A DNA stretch of 64,000 nt, from NCBI RefSeq assembly GCF_001831495.1, contig NZ_CP017689.1, forward strand, positions 2,852,001 to 2,916,000. Direction: 5' to 3'. The DNA is from Thalassotalea crassostreae (GTDB lineage: Bacteria; Pseudomonadota; Gammaproteobacteria; Enterobacterales; Alteromonadaceae). The position numbers and the translations under genes were made by a program. The notes beneath the pieces are model-generated. The model ran no database searches, was not told the origin of the DNA, and saw nothing but the letters and a program-made list of their open reading frames with translations. Positions 44,161 to 53,372 of this stretch are shown here, piece by piece; within the stretch, counting starts at the first letter, position 1; every line of letters starts with the position of its first letter.

Positions 44161-46155
44161 GTGCCATTGAATAAAACCGCAAACATAAAGTTTAACGAAC
44201 ATGGTGAGCCGTACTCTGCTGACTTTGATGATATTTATTTTGATCACCAACATGGCAGCTCACAAAGTGAACAAGTGTTTCTTGACAACAACCATATTCC
44301 GAAAGTTTGGCACACGTTTCGAGGGGATAAATTCAGTATTGTAGAAACTGGTTTTGGTAGCGGATTAAATTTTTTCATTACCGCGGCAAAATTCATTCAA
44401 TTCAAACAAAGCAATAACTCGCCACTGTCGCTGCATTTTATTAGTTGCGATAAATACCCATTAAACAAAGATGACTTTGCCAAAGTAATGGCACTTTGGC
44501 CGCAATATAGTGATTTATCGTCGCGTTTATTACAACACTACGATCCGCTACAAAACAGCCTAGACATATGCTTTGACGAATTAAGCATAAGGTTGACCAT
44601 ATACTTTGATGATGCGACAGAAAGTTTAAGCAAGCTGAGCTCTGATAACGCACAACATATTGATGCCTTTTATCTTGATGGTTTTGCGCCAAGTCGCAAT
44701 CGCGATATGTGGAATGATGACTTGTTTGCACAATTAGCGTTACTGGCGAGAAAAGGGGCTACTATAGGCACATTCACTGTCGCCGGTTTCGTGCGCCGTG
44801 GTTTAGAAGCGGTTGGTTTTAAACTTGAAAAGCATGAGCACAATGATGACGCCTATAAGAGCGAGTCAACCAAAGGGCGATTTGTGGGCGTCAGTAAACA
44901 AAAGCCATTAACCGGATTTAAAATACGCTCAAAAGTAGAAAGCTCGCAACACGCCACTATTATTGGTGGTGGCTTAGCTGCTGCTTGTACCGCACTGGCA
45001 CTTGCTAAACGCAATATCAAAGTAACAGTATTATGCCAAGACGATGAAATTGCCATGGGCGCATCGAGTAACGCTATTGGTGCGATATACCCACTGCTGC
45101 ACCAACAAAAAGATACTATTAGTGAATTTTATCAACTCGGTTTTGAACACTCGCTCAAGCTATTTCAGCAACTTTTAGCCGAAGGCTATCAATTCAGTCA
45201 CGGCTTTGATGGCTTAATAGAAGTAAGTTTTAAACACGCATTAGTCCAGCGACAACAAAAGTTCGCTGAGCTTAACGCTTGGCCTAATGATTTAATTCAC
45301 CCAATTAGCGCTGAACAAACTAATGAAATTTCAGGGATTAATGTTGATAAACCGGGACTGTTTATGCCACGAGCTGGTTGGGTTTGCCCACCTGAATTAG
45401 TCAAGGCAATAATGAAAGCTGCAAATGACACCGGTAATGTAAAAGTTAAACTAAAACGAAAATTAGAATCGGTAAAACAAGTTGCCAAAAATCGCTGGTT
45501 AATCACTACCAACAAAGAACAAAAACAAGTTCAAAATGTCATTTTTTGCACTGGCGCAGACAGTTTAGATATCGACATATTAGGCGACTTGCCTTTAAGC
45601 GCTGTGCGCGGCCAAGTAACGCAAATGCAAACCAACGCAACCATTAATAACTTAAAAACTGTGCTGTGTCATAAAGGTTATCTAACCCCGGCCAATAATG
45701 GCATGCATTGTATTGGCGCAACCTTTGATAAAGACGATGTTGACTTATCTTATCGCCAGCAAGACGATGAATATAATTTGAATATGCTAGATAAATGCTT
45801 AGGCGATATTGCCGGCTGGCAGCTCAAAGACGTCAAAGGTGGTAAGGCCCGACTACGTTGTTGCACTCCCGATCATTTACCCGTTGTTGGCAGACTGCCA
45901 GAAATAGAGTTGCATAAAGAGTATTATCAACACCTGAGTAAAGATAAAAACTGGCACTTTAAAGAACCCGCACCGTTTAAACCAGGTTTATATATCTTAT
46001 CTGGGTTAGGAGCTCGTGGCTTATGTTCAGCGCCGCTTTTAGCAGAAATACTAGCCGCAGAGCTATGTAATGACGAGCAAATAGTTGATGAAGAAATGTT
46101 ATTTAACTTATCAACAAACCGATTTGTTATTCGAGATATGATCAAACGAAAATAG
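44161..46155 (+). CDS. mnmC: Bifunctional tRNA mnm5s2U methyltransferase / FAD oxidoreductase
   Basis: About 664 residues. The N-terminal methyltransferase half has EPYSADFDDIYFD, SIVETGFGSGLNFFIT and DAFYLDGFAPSRNRDMW. The C-terminal FAD-dependent half begins ATIIGGGLAAACTALALAKRN. Together they convert cmnm5s2U to mnm5s2U at the wobble position. No ATG lies near the N-terminus. GTG at 44161 gives MPLNKTANIKFNEHGEP, which fits the family start and has AAAGG upstream; a TTG at 44122 is the longer alternative. It is divergent from fabB and convergent with yfcL, the enterobacterial order. Confidence 0.93.
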   Translation: MPLNKTANIKFNEHGEPYSADFDDIYFDHQHGSSQSEQVFLDNNHIPKVWHTFRGDKFSIVETGFGSGLNFFITAAKFIQFKQSNNSPLSLHFISCDKYPLNKDDFAKVMALWPQYSDLSSRLLQHYDPLQNSLDICFDELSIRLTIYFDDATESLSKLSSDNAQHIDAFYLDGFAPSRNRDMWNDDLFAQLALLARKGATIGTFTVAGFVRRGLEAVGFKLEKHEHNDDAYKSESTKGRFVGVSKQKPLTGFKIRSKVESSQHATIIGGGLAAACTALALAKRNIKVTVLCQDDEIAMGASSNAIGAIYPLLHQQKDTISEFYQLGFEHSLKLFQQLLAEGYQFSHGFDGLIEVSFKHALVQRQQKFAELNAWPNDLIHPISAEQTNEISGINVDKPGLFMPRAGWVCPPELVKAIMKAANDTGNVKVKLKRKLESVKQVAKNRWLITTNKEQKQVQNVIFCTGADSLDIDILGDLPLSAVRGQVTQMQTNATINNLKTVLCHKGYLTPANNGMHCIGATFDKDDVDLSYRQQDDEYNLNMLDKCLGDIAGWQLKDVKGGKARLRCCTPDHLPVVGRLPEIELHKEYYQHLSKDKNWHFKEPAPFKPGLYILSGLGARGLCSAPLLAEILAAELCNDEQIVDEEMLFNLSTNRFVIRDMIKRK

Positions 46156-46259
46156 AGAAAGTGCGCTCTTTGAAGTCTCGCTATTGATCCATATATAAAT
46201 TAACGACAAGTATCTTCAGTTGAGTTTTGCCATTGGCGGTCAATCGAGATCTGAAGCTT

Positions 46260-46400
46260 TTAGTAATGATACTTACATGAGATGATAGTTAATGCATTTT
46301 CGTCAACAGCATAAACCAACCTGATTGTATCATCTATGCGTCTTGACCAAAAACCTGAAAGGTTTTCTTTTAAAGGCTCTGGTTTGCCAATCTCCGCCAG
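46260..46400 (-). pseudogene. Remnant of a YoeB/Txe-family toxin (C-terminal 46 residues)
   Basis: On the minus strand a frame reads LAEIGKPEPLKENLSGFW, SRRIDDTIRLVYAVDEN and ends ISCKYHY before TAA 46260-46262. These are the hallmarks of the C-terminal half of YoeB-type mRNA interferases, including the EPLK, WSRRI, RLVY and final YHY motifs. An in-frame TAA (46401-46403) sits directly upstream and no start codon is available, so the N-terminal half is missing. No YefM antitoxin gene is visible. The remnant is therefore almost certainly inactive. Confidence 0.85.
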
Positions 46401-46432
46401 TTACCTTAAGCAATAATAGAAACAATTAACCA

Positions 46433-46543
46433 CGTCATTGCGGCGAAGGCCGAGACCCCCTTCAGATTCGAAGTGGCTTTATAATATACGCTTTTAACGG
46501 CACGCTATTACTGGAGGAGGTTGCGTTCTGCAACGCAATGACG
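46433..46543. repeat. Short element with 10-bp terminal inverted repeats (MITE/REP-like)
   Basis: CGTCATTGCG (46433-46442) and CGCAATGACG (46534-46543) bound 111 bp. An inner hairpin GTTGC-GTTCT-GCAAC abuts the right end. The CGTCATTGCG terminus is common in short dispersed repeats of many bacteria. Confidence 0.6.
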
Positions 46544-46723
46544 GTGCGCACTTTCTTATTATGTGCGCACATCTTTGATGCTCTTTATCGGATATTATTT
46601 AGGTCGCCTAATCGCTCATTACAGCCCGTGGGCTTTTGATTTAACTTACGTTAATTCATCGACTAGCGCAAACATGTCAGTCAAAATTTCTGCTTCAATA
46701 AATATTAGATAACGTTCTAAGAA

Positions 46724-47008
46724 TCAAAAAATCACTTTGATTTTTTGCCAAAAACTGTCAACAATTTCAGCGTCTTGCTTTGACAATTCACCTTTTGCAA
46801 TGATGAGTTGGTTAGTTACTAAATCATATAGTGGCTGACTTAACACTTGCTCTTCATCACCAAAATCCACAGCAGCCACTTCAACGAAACCACGGATATA
46901 GGAGCTGGCAAATAAGATATCGTCATCGTCTAACTCTATTAGCGAATCAAAAAACATATTTAAATGTTCTAGTGTTGTTATGTCTTTTGAAATCGAAAAG
47001 TTTAACAT
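46724..47008 (-). CDS. yfcL: YfcL family protein
   Basis: A protein of 94 residues, acidic and helical, without signal peptide. It resembles the YfcL family (FDSLIELDDDDILFASSYIRGF). Its position beside mnmC, epmC and fabB matches E. coli. Function is unknown. It lies 36 bp after the ATP-NAD kinase-like gene and closes that minus-strand operon. Confidence 0.8.
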   Translation of the reverse strand: MLNFSISKDITTLEHLNMFFDSLIELDDDDILFASSYIRGFVEVAAVDFGDEEQVLSQPLYDLVTNQLIIAKGELSKQDAEIVDSFWQKIKVIF

Positions 47009-47044
47009 TAAAATTCTTTCTCTTTTATTTATATAGCTAGCTAC

Positions 47045-48181
47045 TTATAACAAACCTGGGCTTGCTACAGGGTATAAAACTTGATCGTGAAAACCAGTAA
47101 CCACTGGAATAAAACCAGACAATTCTTTATCCAAAGTTGCATCGCCGGTATCAACAATTAATGGTCGTTGATTTAAGGCCTGAAGTTTGGTTTTAGTGGC
47201 AACAACAATAATATTTTCTTTACCGATAGCGCGGATAATACGAGGGCTTAGCTGTTGGTTACCGCGACCAAAGATATGGCCTTGACCACCAATGACAGTG
47301 ATCACCAATTTGACGCCATGTTTAGACGATGTGACTTGTTCATATAACTGGCTTTCTATGACATCATTTGCCACGAGTTCTTGTTCTAACAAAAGATCTA
47401 CGCCTAACAAAGTGTTATCGATGGCTAGTTCGTCCATTACCGTCGCAACCGTTGAGCCAGAGCCAATAACAAACAATTCGTCATCCATTAGCTCAATCAC
47501 ATGGGCCGCAATATCCATAAGAACCAGTTCATCGGTTTCTTTGCCACCAGATTTTACCGCTTGAATATACTGCAACTCACTTGGAATTTGCATTTCACCA
47601 TAGCGACGTGCGCGCACAGTGCCTTGGCGAAACGCGTCTTCATCAATATCCATTACATCGGCATCAACAAAAGATACAATTTCATTATTAATCATTTGTT
47701 CGACAACTCGGCCAGCTGCACTTGGCGTTAAGGCATAAACACCAGAATGGATTTTACAGCCAGCAGGAATCCCTAATACCGGAAAATAACCGGCAACTTT
47801 GGCGCATACATTTCTCGCAGTGCCATCACCACCAGCAAACAGTAATAAGTCCATATGTTGCTGCTGTAATATATCGACCAAGTTTTCACTGTCTGAAAAA
47901 CTAGAGTGTTCACCTTGATATTGATAAACAACTTCAACATTAAAACCAAGCTCAAGAGCAATATTCTCGCCCATATCATTACCCGCGGTATAAATGGTAA
48001 TTTGCGATTGATAAGGAATGAGCACTTCAAGTGCTAGCTTTGCTCGTAAATTAGCTTTTGGCTCAGCACCTAAGGCCAACGCCTTTTGCGCGGTATCAAT
48101 GCCATCACTGCCTTTTAAAGCAACACTGCCGCCTATCCCTGCAATAGGGTTCACTAAAAACCCAAGTTTGAACTGTTTCAT
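47045..48181 (-). CDS. ATP-NAD kinase-like protein (AcoX-related)
   Basis: A protein of 378 residues. It starts FKLGFLVNPIAGIGGSVALKGSDG and carries the kinase motif LLLFAGGDGTARNV, the GGDGT signature of the NAD/diacylglycerol kinase superfamily. It is longer than NadK (~290 residues) and matches the group annotated as ATP-NAD kinase or AcoX-like. The substrate is unproven. Its ATG overlaps the epmC stop by four bases, so the two are translationally coupled. Confidence 0.85.
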   Translation of the reverse strand: MKQFKLGFLVNPIAGIGGSVALKGSDGIDTAQKALALGAEPKANLRAKLALEVLIPYQSQITIYTAGNDMGENIALELGFNVEVVYQYQGEHSSFSDSENLVDILQQQHMDLLLFAGGDGTARNVCAKVAGYFPVLGIPAGCKIHSGVYALTPSAAGRVVEQMINNEIVSFVDADVMDIDEDAFRQGTVRARRYGEMQIPSELQYIQAVKSGGKETDELVLMDIAAHVIELMDDELFVIGSGSTVATVMDELAIDNTLLGVDLLLEQELVANDVIESQLYEQVTSSKHGVKLVITVIGGQGHIFGRGNQQLSPRIIRAIGKENIIVVATKTKLQALNQRPLIVDTGDATLDKELSGFIPVVTGFHDQVLYPVASPGLL

Positions 48182-48753
48182 AAGTTTATTAATTCTGGTT
48201 GTGAATATTTTATCCCGGTTAACGGGTGGACAAAATCAAAGAGCTCAGGGCTAAGCTCTAATCCTGGCTGATAAAAAGCGATAAGTGCATCAATAAATTG
48301 CTGCGCGCGGACTGGAAAACCATGTTCTAAGTATTCGAGCAATTGTTGATATACTTGACTTTGAAAGGCAAAACGATCGACATCAATTGCCAAGTTATCT
48401 ACCGAGACATTAAACTTAAAGGCACTTGCAACACAAAGTGCCCATTCAATCGCCTGCGGCTTAATCTCAACTTTTTCAAATTCGCTTTGCTGTTGTTCGT
48501 TACGACCATCGGGCGCATACCAATAACCATAATCTTCTAATAACCGGCGCTCTTTGCCGGCAATGCACCAATGAGCTATTTCATGAAATGCACTAGCATA
48601 AAAGCCATGGGCAAAAATAATACGATGGTAGCTCGCACTATTATCCGCAGGTAAATACACAGGCTCACTTTCGCCTTTTAACAGGCGTGTGTTTTCGCTT
48701 ATAGCAAATTGTTCGTTAAAAATTGTGATTAAGTCTTGATAGTGATGATTCAT
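48178..48753 (-). CDS. epmC: Elongation factor P hydroxylase
   Basis: A protein of 191 residues, formerly YfcM. EpmC hydroxylates the beta-lysylated lysine of EF-P. The HGFYASAFHEIAHWCIAG stretch, with its HExxH-like iron site, and DYGYWYAPDGRNEQQQ are characteristic. It is the first gene of a three-gene minus-strand operon (epmC, ATP-NAD kinase-like, yfcL), divergent from the Lrp-type regulator. Confidence 0.92.
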   Translation of the reverse strand: MNHHYQDLITIFNEQFAISENTRLLKGESEPVYLPADNSASYHRIIFAHGFYASAFHEIAHWCIAGKERRLLEDYGYWYAPDGRNEQQQSEFEKVEIKPQAIEWALCVASAFKFNVSVDNLAIDVDRFAFQSQVYQQLLEYLEHGFPVRAQQFIDALIAFYQPGLELSPELFDFVHPLTGIKYSQPELINL

Positions 48754-48864
48754 ATTTAATCGTAAATTAAGATTATGTTGTGCATTTTAACGAAATTGAG
48801 GGCTAAATTTAATCTTTATTTTGCGCTATAGTATTGGTTCAAAAATAATAAACGATTAACCACC

Positions 48865-49332
48865 ATGAAAAAACTAGACGATGTTGATTTAAAAATTTTA
48901 ACGCAACTGTTTAATGATGCAGATATTACCAATAAGGAACTTGCGCAAAAAGTCAGTATTGCGCCTTCGACTTGTCTTGAGCGGGTAAAACGAATGAAGT
49001 CCGCAGGGGTTATTAAAGGCAGTTATATCGACGTCAATTACAATACCATAGGCGGTAATATTCAAGCGATAGCAGCCATTGTATTGCAACCATATTCAGA
49101 ACAAATTGTTGACGCACTAAAAAATGACTTACTTCCAAAAGCTGAAATTATTAGTATGTTTCATATGGGAGGAGCGTTTGATTTTTATATTCATATGTCA
49201 GTGAAAGACACTGAACACTTAAGACGTTTTGTTTTTGAAGCGATTACCTCAAGAGATGAAGTAACAAATGTCGAGACCGCTTTGGTATTTGAGCACAGTA
49301 GAAGTCCGAGTATTCCGCTTTTTAACCGCTAA
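48865..49332 (+). CDS. Lrp/AsnC-family transcriptional regulator
   Basis: A protein of 155 residues. The N-terminal winged HTH shows LDDVDLKILTQLFNDADITNKELAQKV with the recognition helix SIAPSTCLERVKRMKSAGVI. The C-terminal RAM domain follows (AAIVLQPYSEQIVDAL onward), which binds an amino acid. The target is not evident from the neighbours, although it is divergent from epmC. It stands alone. Confidence 0.92.
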   Translation: MKKLDDVDLKILTQLFNDADITNKELAQKVSIAPSTCLERVKRMKSAGVIKGSYIDVNYNTIGGNIQAIAAIVLQPYSEQIVDALKNDLLPKAEIISMFHMGGAFDFYIHMSVKDTEHLRRFVFEAITSRDEVTNVETALVFEHSRSPSIPLFNR

Positions 49333-49385
49333 ACTTAGCCTTTAAAATCAGTATTTAAACTCAGTCTTTAAACTTAATCGCCAAA

Positions 49386-49413
49386 TTGAGCAACAATAAT
49401 AATTATTGCTCAA
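49386..49413. terminator. Hairpin between the Lrp gene and the Sel1 gene
   Basis: TTGAGCAA (49386-49393) pairs with TTGCTCAA (49406-49413). The flanking T-run is weak, so the terminator call is tentative. Confidence 0.45.
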
Positions 49414-49443
49414 CTTAGCAGTATACTCAGACTCAATGTAAGT

Positions 49444-50172
49444 TTATTGGTCCCAACTATAAGGCTTGTAGTCATCTGTTTCTGGAGCGATTTTTAAATA
49501 AAGCTCATCAGCACGTTGACGACAACGTTTAATTTGATCGCGAGACAGCTTTTTAGAGTCCATTTCCATACTTTTTTCTGCCGGCTCGTAACCATTAAAT
49601 GCTGCCACACGGTTCCATATGTATGACTCTTCAATACTTTTTGTCACCCCAAGACCATCAAAATAGAGCAATGCCAAATTAAATTGTGCCAAAGCATAAT
49701 TTTGCATGGCTGAATCACGATACCAAATTGCAGCTTTACTATAGCTTTGCGTAGCACCATCACCCGTTTGATACATCACTCCTAAATTATATTGAGCGGC
49801 AGCTAGCCCTTTATCAGCGGCTCTGCGGGTGTATTCAAAACCTTGACGTTTATTTTTTACCGTGCCGCGGCCTTCTATATACATTTGCGCTAAAGCAAAT
49901 TGCGCTTCAGCAATGCCACGACCAGCAGCACGTTGATACAACTCAAAGGCTTTAACATAATCCTTGCTCACACCTTGACCATTCTCATATAGCCCAGCTT
50001 GCTGATACAAAGCTTGCGGATAACCAAGCTCAACTAAAGGTTTAAGTTCTTCATTGGCCCCGACAAAATCGCCACGATTAATCATTTTGACTGCGTCGTT
50101 ATAATCAGCAACGGCTGTACTTGATACCGTAACAGTAATTAAAGCGACGATAAGTTTTTTAAATAAAGGCAT
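49444..50172 (-). CDS. Exported Sel1-repeat protein
   Basis: About 242 residues. A signal peptide (about 1-22, MPLFKKLIVALITVTVSSTAVA) leads into four or more Sel1-like repeats of the A-x-x-x-L-G-x-x-Y-x-x-G-x-G-V type, for example AEAQFALAQMYIEGRGTV and AAAQYNLGVMYQTGDGAT. Such helical repeats mediate protein contacts in the periplasm; the partner is unknown. A longer frame adds five residues, but AGGAGG lies five bases before the ATG at 50172, which fixes the start. Confidence 0.88.
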   Translation of the reverse strand: MPLFKKLIVALITVTVSSTAVADYNDAVKMINRGDFVGANEELKPLVELGYPQALYQQAGLYENGQGVSKDYVKAFELYQRAAGRGIAEAQFALAQMYIEGRGTVKNKRQGFEYTRRAADKGLAAAQYNLGVMYQTGDGATQSYSKAAIWYRDSAMQNYALAQFNLALLYFDGLGVTKSIEESYIWNRVAAFNGYEPAEKSMEMDSKKLSRDQIKRCRQRADELYLKIAPETDDYKPYSWDQ

Positions 50173-50200
50173 TTCGCCTCCTATCAAGTATCTGAAATTA

Positions 50201-50218
50201 AAAAGGTATTTACCTTTT
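50201..50218 (-). terminator. Terminator after the TrmH-family gene
   Basis: AAAAGGTA (50201-50208) and TACCTTTT (50211-50218) form a tight hairpin followed by T's on the minus strand. It lies upstream of the Sel1 gene. Confidence 0.5.
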
Positions 50219-50314
50219 GTGATAATGGTCTCATTATAGTATTTAATTAGAGAAATTAGATATGCAAATTTCTCTTTTTGTACATTTAACTGTTAAAAAT
50301 ATCATTTTAAAACA

Positions 50315-50776
50315 TTATGATTTAGCTAGTCGGTCGTACAAAACAATCGAGCCAGCGACGGCAACATTTAAACTGTAATCGCCAGGTAATTGGATCAGAT
50401 TATGGCATTTATCGATTGTCTCGCGTGGCAATCCCGACTGTTCATTGCCAAGCAGATAAACGCAGCGATGTGGATGTTGATATTCACCAATCATCACAGA
50501 CTTTTTATCAAGTTCTACCCCGACTAAACGCGTGTCGTATGGCAAATGAGCAATAAGATCATCAATATCATGGTAGTTATACAACGGGATTTTTTGCCAT
50601 GCATTAACCACATCTTGGGTTTGTTTTTTATACCTATCACCGACAGTGAATATAAACGATGCCCCCATAATGTAGGCACTGCGCCATAAGGTACCAATGT
50701 TAACCTGTTCTTTATTGTTATAAATTCCAATACCAAAAAAACCGTCGGTAGGATAAGTCTGCTTTAATCTAGCCAT
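50315..50776 (-). CDS. TrmH/SpoU-family RNA methyltransferase
   Basis: A protein of 153 residues, the SpoU catalytic domain alone. The SAM-binding knot motifs are present: NIGTLWRSAYIMGASFIF (motif 1), YLLGNEQSGLPRE (motif 2) and NVAVAGSIVLYDRL (motif 3). It methylates a ribose 2'-OH in tRNA or rRNA; the target is not known. It lies 31 bp after the Crp/Fnr gene and is probably co-transcribed. Confidence 0.9.
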   Translation of the reverse strand: MARLKQTYPTDGFFGIGIYNNKEQVNIGTLWRSAYIMGASFIFTVGDRYKKQTQDVVNAWQKIPLYNYHDIDDLIAHLPYDTRLVGVELDKKSVMIGEYQHPHRCVYLLGNEQSGLPRETIDKCHNLIQLPGDYSLNVAVAGSIVLYDRLAKS

Positions 50777-50807
50777 TATTACTGCTCATATTTAATTGTT
50801 CTTTGCG

Positions 50808-51530
50808 TTAGTCAAAAGAATTAAAGGTTAAGTTTTCATTTTCTAATAATTGTTTCAATTTAGCTTTATCATGGAGAAATATTTTACCGCGTTCTATGGC
50901 AAGTATGCCCTGCTTTTCAAACTTCTTTAATACCGCATTAACGCGTTGGCGAGTCACATCGGATAAATCAGCCAGTTGCTGTTGAGTAATACTTAAATAA
51001 GATACCGCGCCTTTTATACCGCGTTGCTTATTAATCAAGTCTAATAATGTAAAAGCAACTTTCAAATCAATAGAAAATTTACTATTAAAAAAACCGCGTT
51101 GAATTAATGGTAAACTTTTCTTTTTCAGGTGCTCAAACATAAATTTATAGAATTCTGGCTGCTGCTCTTTTAAAACCTGCATTTGCTGTTCCGGTATCTT
51201 TAAATATTGACTGTCTTGTAGAAACTCAACCGATATCGATTCTTGCAAGCGATACCCCATCAAATCACCATAATAAAGAAATTCATTTTGCCCGATGAGA
51301 TGATAGGTAAAATGATCAAAATCCTTGGTTCGCATCGAAATAATCAAACTGCCATTAAGCAGATAAAACATGCCTTCCTTAGTATCCTCGGTATTTTTAA
51401 ACTCGTAGCCTTGTTGATGGGTTTGTAATACCCCGTACTGCAAAAATGCTCGTTTAAATTCACTTGATAATTCGCAAGGCCATTGAATTTGTTGTTCTAA
51501 TTCGTGAACTTTTATATTCGATAACGACAA
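50808..51530 (-). CDS. Crp/Fnr-family transcriptional regulator
   Basis: A protein of 240 residues. The N-terminal cyclic-nucleotide-binding fold covers about 20-140 (GMFYLLNGSLIISMRT). The C-terminal winged HTH shows LSITQQQLADLSDVTRQRVNAVLKKFEKQGIL. The N-terminus lacks the Cys cluster of FNR, and I do not see the cAMP-contact pattern of CRP, so the signal is unknown. It is divergent from an exported amidohydrolase. Between them lies TGTCCT-CAAA-AGGACA, a dyad of Crp/Fnr format that may be its own binding site. Confidence 0.9.
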   Translation of the reverse strand: MSLSNIKVHELEQQIQWPCELSSEFKRAFLQYGVLQTHQQGYEFKNTEDTKEGMFYLLNGSLIISMRTKDFDHFTYHLIGQNEFLYYGDLMGYRLQESISVEFLQDSQYLKIPEQQMQVLKEQQPEFYKFMFEHLKKKSLPLIQRGFFNSKFSIDLKVAFTLLDLINKQRGIKGAVSYLSITQQQLADLSDVTRQRVNAVLKKFEKQGILAIERGKIFLHDKAKLKQLLENENLTFNSFD

Positions 51531-51616
51531 AACATCCCCTTAAACACTTAATAAATTTTGATTTTTTACAAACGATTACACTGTCAAACAAGTTATAGCA
51601 GATTAATAATCAAAAA

Positions 51617-51632
51617 TGTCCTCAAAAGGACA
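51617..51632. promoter_or_regulatory. Dyad of Crp/Fnr type in the divergent spacer
   Basis: TGTCCT-CAAA-AGGACA is a perfect 6-4-6 palindrome, spaced like an FNR box (5-N4-5). It lies 87 bp from the regulator start and about 111 bp from the amidohydrolase start. Confidence 0.55.
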
Positions 51633-51742
51633 AAACTATGCAAATTAGTTCGCAATAATAGCGTCATCAATTAATTACTCAGTGTTTCAACATCTAGTTA
51701 AACATTGAACTACTTTAAATTAGTTTTAAAAAGGAACTAGCG

Positions 51743-53203
51743 ATGAAAGTAAATAATGTCACTAAACTTGCTGCTGTTATCTCTGCGGTATTTCTATCAA
51801 CTGCAACGGTTTTACCTTCGGCAGTGGCCGCTGGTGCTGCTGCGCCAGTAGTATCAAAAGCGCCAATTGCAGGCACAACTCTTTTTACTAATGTTAATGT
51901 ATTTAACGGCACGGAAAACAAGTTATACAAAAACTTAAATGTTCTAGTTGAAGGCAAAATAATCAAAAGCATCAGCAAAACAAAACCTGCTGTAGGGTCT
52001 GATGTTGTTCTTATTGATGGTGAAGGCCGCACATTAATGCCAGGTATGATTGACTCGCACGTGCATTTAGCAATCAACAGCTTATTTTCAGACTTAGAGC
52101 AAAATTCAGATCATTATGATATTGCGTACCGTGGCGTTCCAATTCTAGAAAACACATTGGAAGACGGCTTTACTTCTGTACGTGATATGGGCGGGCCTGT
52201 ATTTGGTATGGCTCGTGCCGTTAATAACGGCACGTTAGTTGGTCCTCGTATTTATCCATCTGGTGCGTTCTTATCTCAAACATCTGGTCATGGCGATTTT
52301 CGCGACCGCTCTGATGTTGCATTCACCCCTAAAAATGCAAATGATAATTCAAATTTTGAAAACTTGGGTTTTGGTGCAGTAGTTGATGGTGTTCCAGAGG
52401 CATTACGTGCGACCCGCACTAACTTACGAAATGGTGCAACTCAAATTAAAATCATGGCAGGTGGCGGTGGTTCATCAAAATACGATCCACTTGATGTTAC
52501 TCAATTCTCAGTCGAAGAGACTTGTGCCATTGTTGAAACCACTAAAGATTGGAACACCTACGTTGGTGCGCATATTTTTACTGACCGTGCGATTAATCGT
52601 AGTTTAGATTGTGGTGTTAAAACCTTTGAACATGGTTTTTTCGCCTCAAAAGAAACTTATGAGCGTATGGCTAAAGAAGGCGCTTATGTTGTTCCACAAT
52701 TTTGGGCTTTATCTCCAGCGTTATTAGAAAACCCTAATATGCCTGCTGATAAACTGCCATTAGTTAAGCAACTACTTAAAAAGTATGCGGATGTTGGTAA
52801 AGTTATGTTAGATGCGGGTGTTAAAATTGCTTTCCAATCTGATTACTTAGGAACAGTTGATGACGGCTCTCGTGCACGTCGTTATGAAATTTACGCAAGC
52901 TCACAAATGCTTGGTAAAGGCGATTACAATGGTAACTTCGAAACATTGAAATCATTAACATCAGTGCCAGGTGAAATGCTAGCAATGTCAGGTCCTCGTA
53001 ACCCTGCACCAGGTAAGCTAGGTGTAATTGAAGTTGGTGCTACCGCAGATATTTTACTTATCGACGGTAATCCACTAGAAGATATCGGTGTACTTAACGG
53101 TGGTTACACTGAATGGTACTCTCAGCCAGCACCAAGTGAAACGCCAATCGAAACAATAGATATGGTAATGAAAGAAGGTGTTATCTACCGCAACGACCTT
53201 TAA
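51743..53203 (+). CDS. Exported amidohydrolase-family protein
   Basis: A protein of 486 residues with a signal peptide (about 1-29, ending AVAAGA). The amidohydrolase fold shows RTLMPGMIDSHVHLAI (HxH metal pair), IKIMAGGGGSS (the region of the bridging ligand), VGAHIFTDRAI, FEHGFFA and AFQSDYLG. GKLGVIEVGATADILLIDGNPLED is the typical C-terminal sheet. Related exported enzymes include Xaa-Pro dipeptidases and other cyclic-amide hydrolases; the substrate is unknown. AAGGAACTAGCG precedes the ATG. Confidence 0.9.
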   Translation: MKVNNVTKLAAVISAVFLSTATVLPSAVAAGAAAPVVSKAPIAGTTLFTNVNVFNGTENKLYKNLNVLVEGKIIKSISKTKPAVGSDVVLIDGEGRTLMPGMIDSHVHLAINSLFSDLEQNSDHYDIAYRGVPILENTLEDGFTSVRDMGGPVFGMARAVNNGTLVGPRIYPSGAFLSQTSGHGDFRDRSDVAFTPKNANDNSNFENLGFGAVVDGVPEALRATRTNLRNGATQIKIMAGGGGSSKYDPLDVTQFSVEETCAIVETTKDWNTYVGAHIFTDRAINRSLDCGVKTFEHGFFASKETYERMAKEGAYVVPQFWALSPALLENPNMPADKLPLVKQLLKKYADVGKVMLDAGVKIAFQSDYLGTVDDGSRARRYEIYASSQMLGKGDYNGNFETLKSLTSVPGEMLAMSGPRNPAPGKLGVIEVGATADILLIDGNPLEDIGVLNGGYTEWYSQPAPSETPIETIDMVMKEGVIYRNDL

Positions 53204-53219
53204 TTATAAGTTCGTACCA

Positions 53220-53239
53220 GGGCTAGCGTTTGCTAGCCC
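53220..53239 (+). terminator. Terminator after the amidohydrolase
   Basis: GGGCTAGC (53220-53227) pairs with GCTAGCCC (53232-53239), followed by TTTTAATAAG. Confidence 0.8.
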
Positions 53240-53372
53240 TTTTAATAAGTACTTTTTTTAAATTTTTAGAAATTTGCTAATACCATTACAATACAATTGG
53301 TTTACTCTATACTTCACAGTTTATATTTTAAATATGATTTTCCTACAACTAAATCTAAAAAGAGTTAAAGTG

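Larger units (their letters stand above)
46156..46723. other. Degenerate intergenic region between mnmC and yfcL
   Basis: This 568-bp gap holds a truncated YoeB toxin remnant (46260-46400, minus strand) and a 111-bp element with terminal inverted repeats (46433-46543). I see nothing else coding. It looks like a site of past insertion and decay. Confidence 0.6.
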
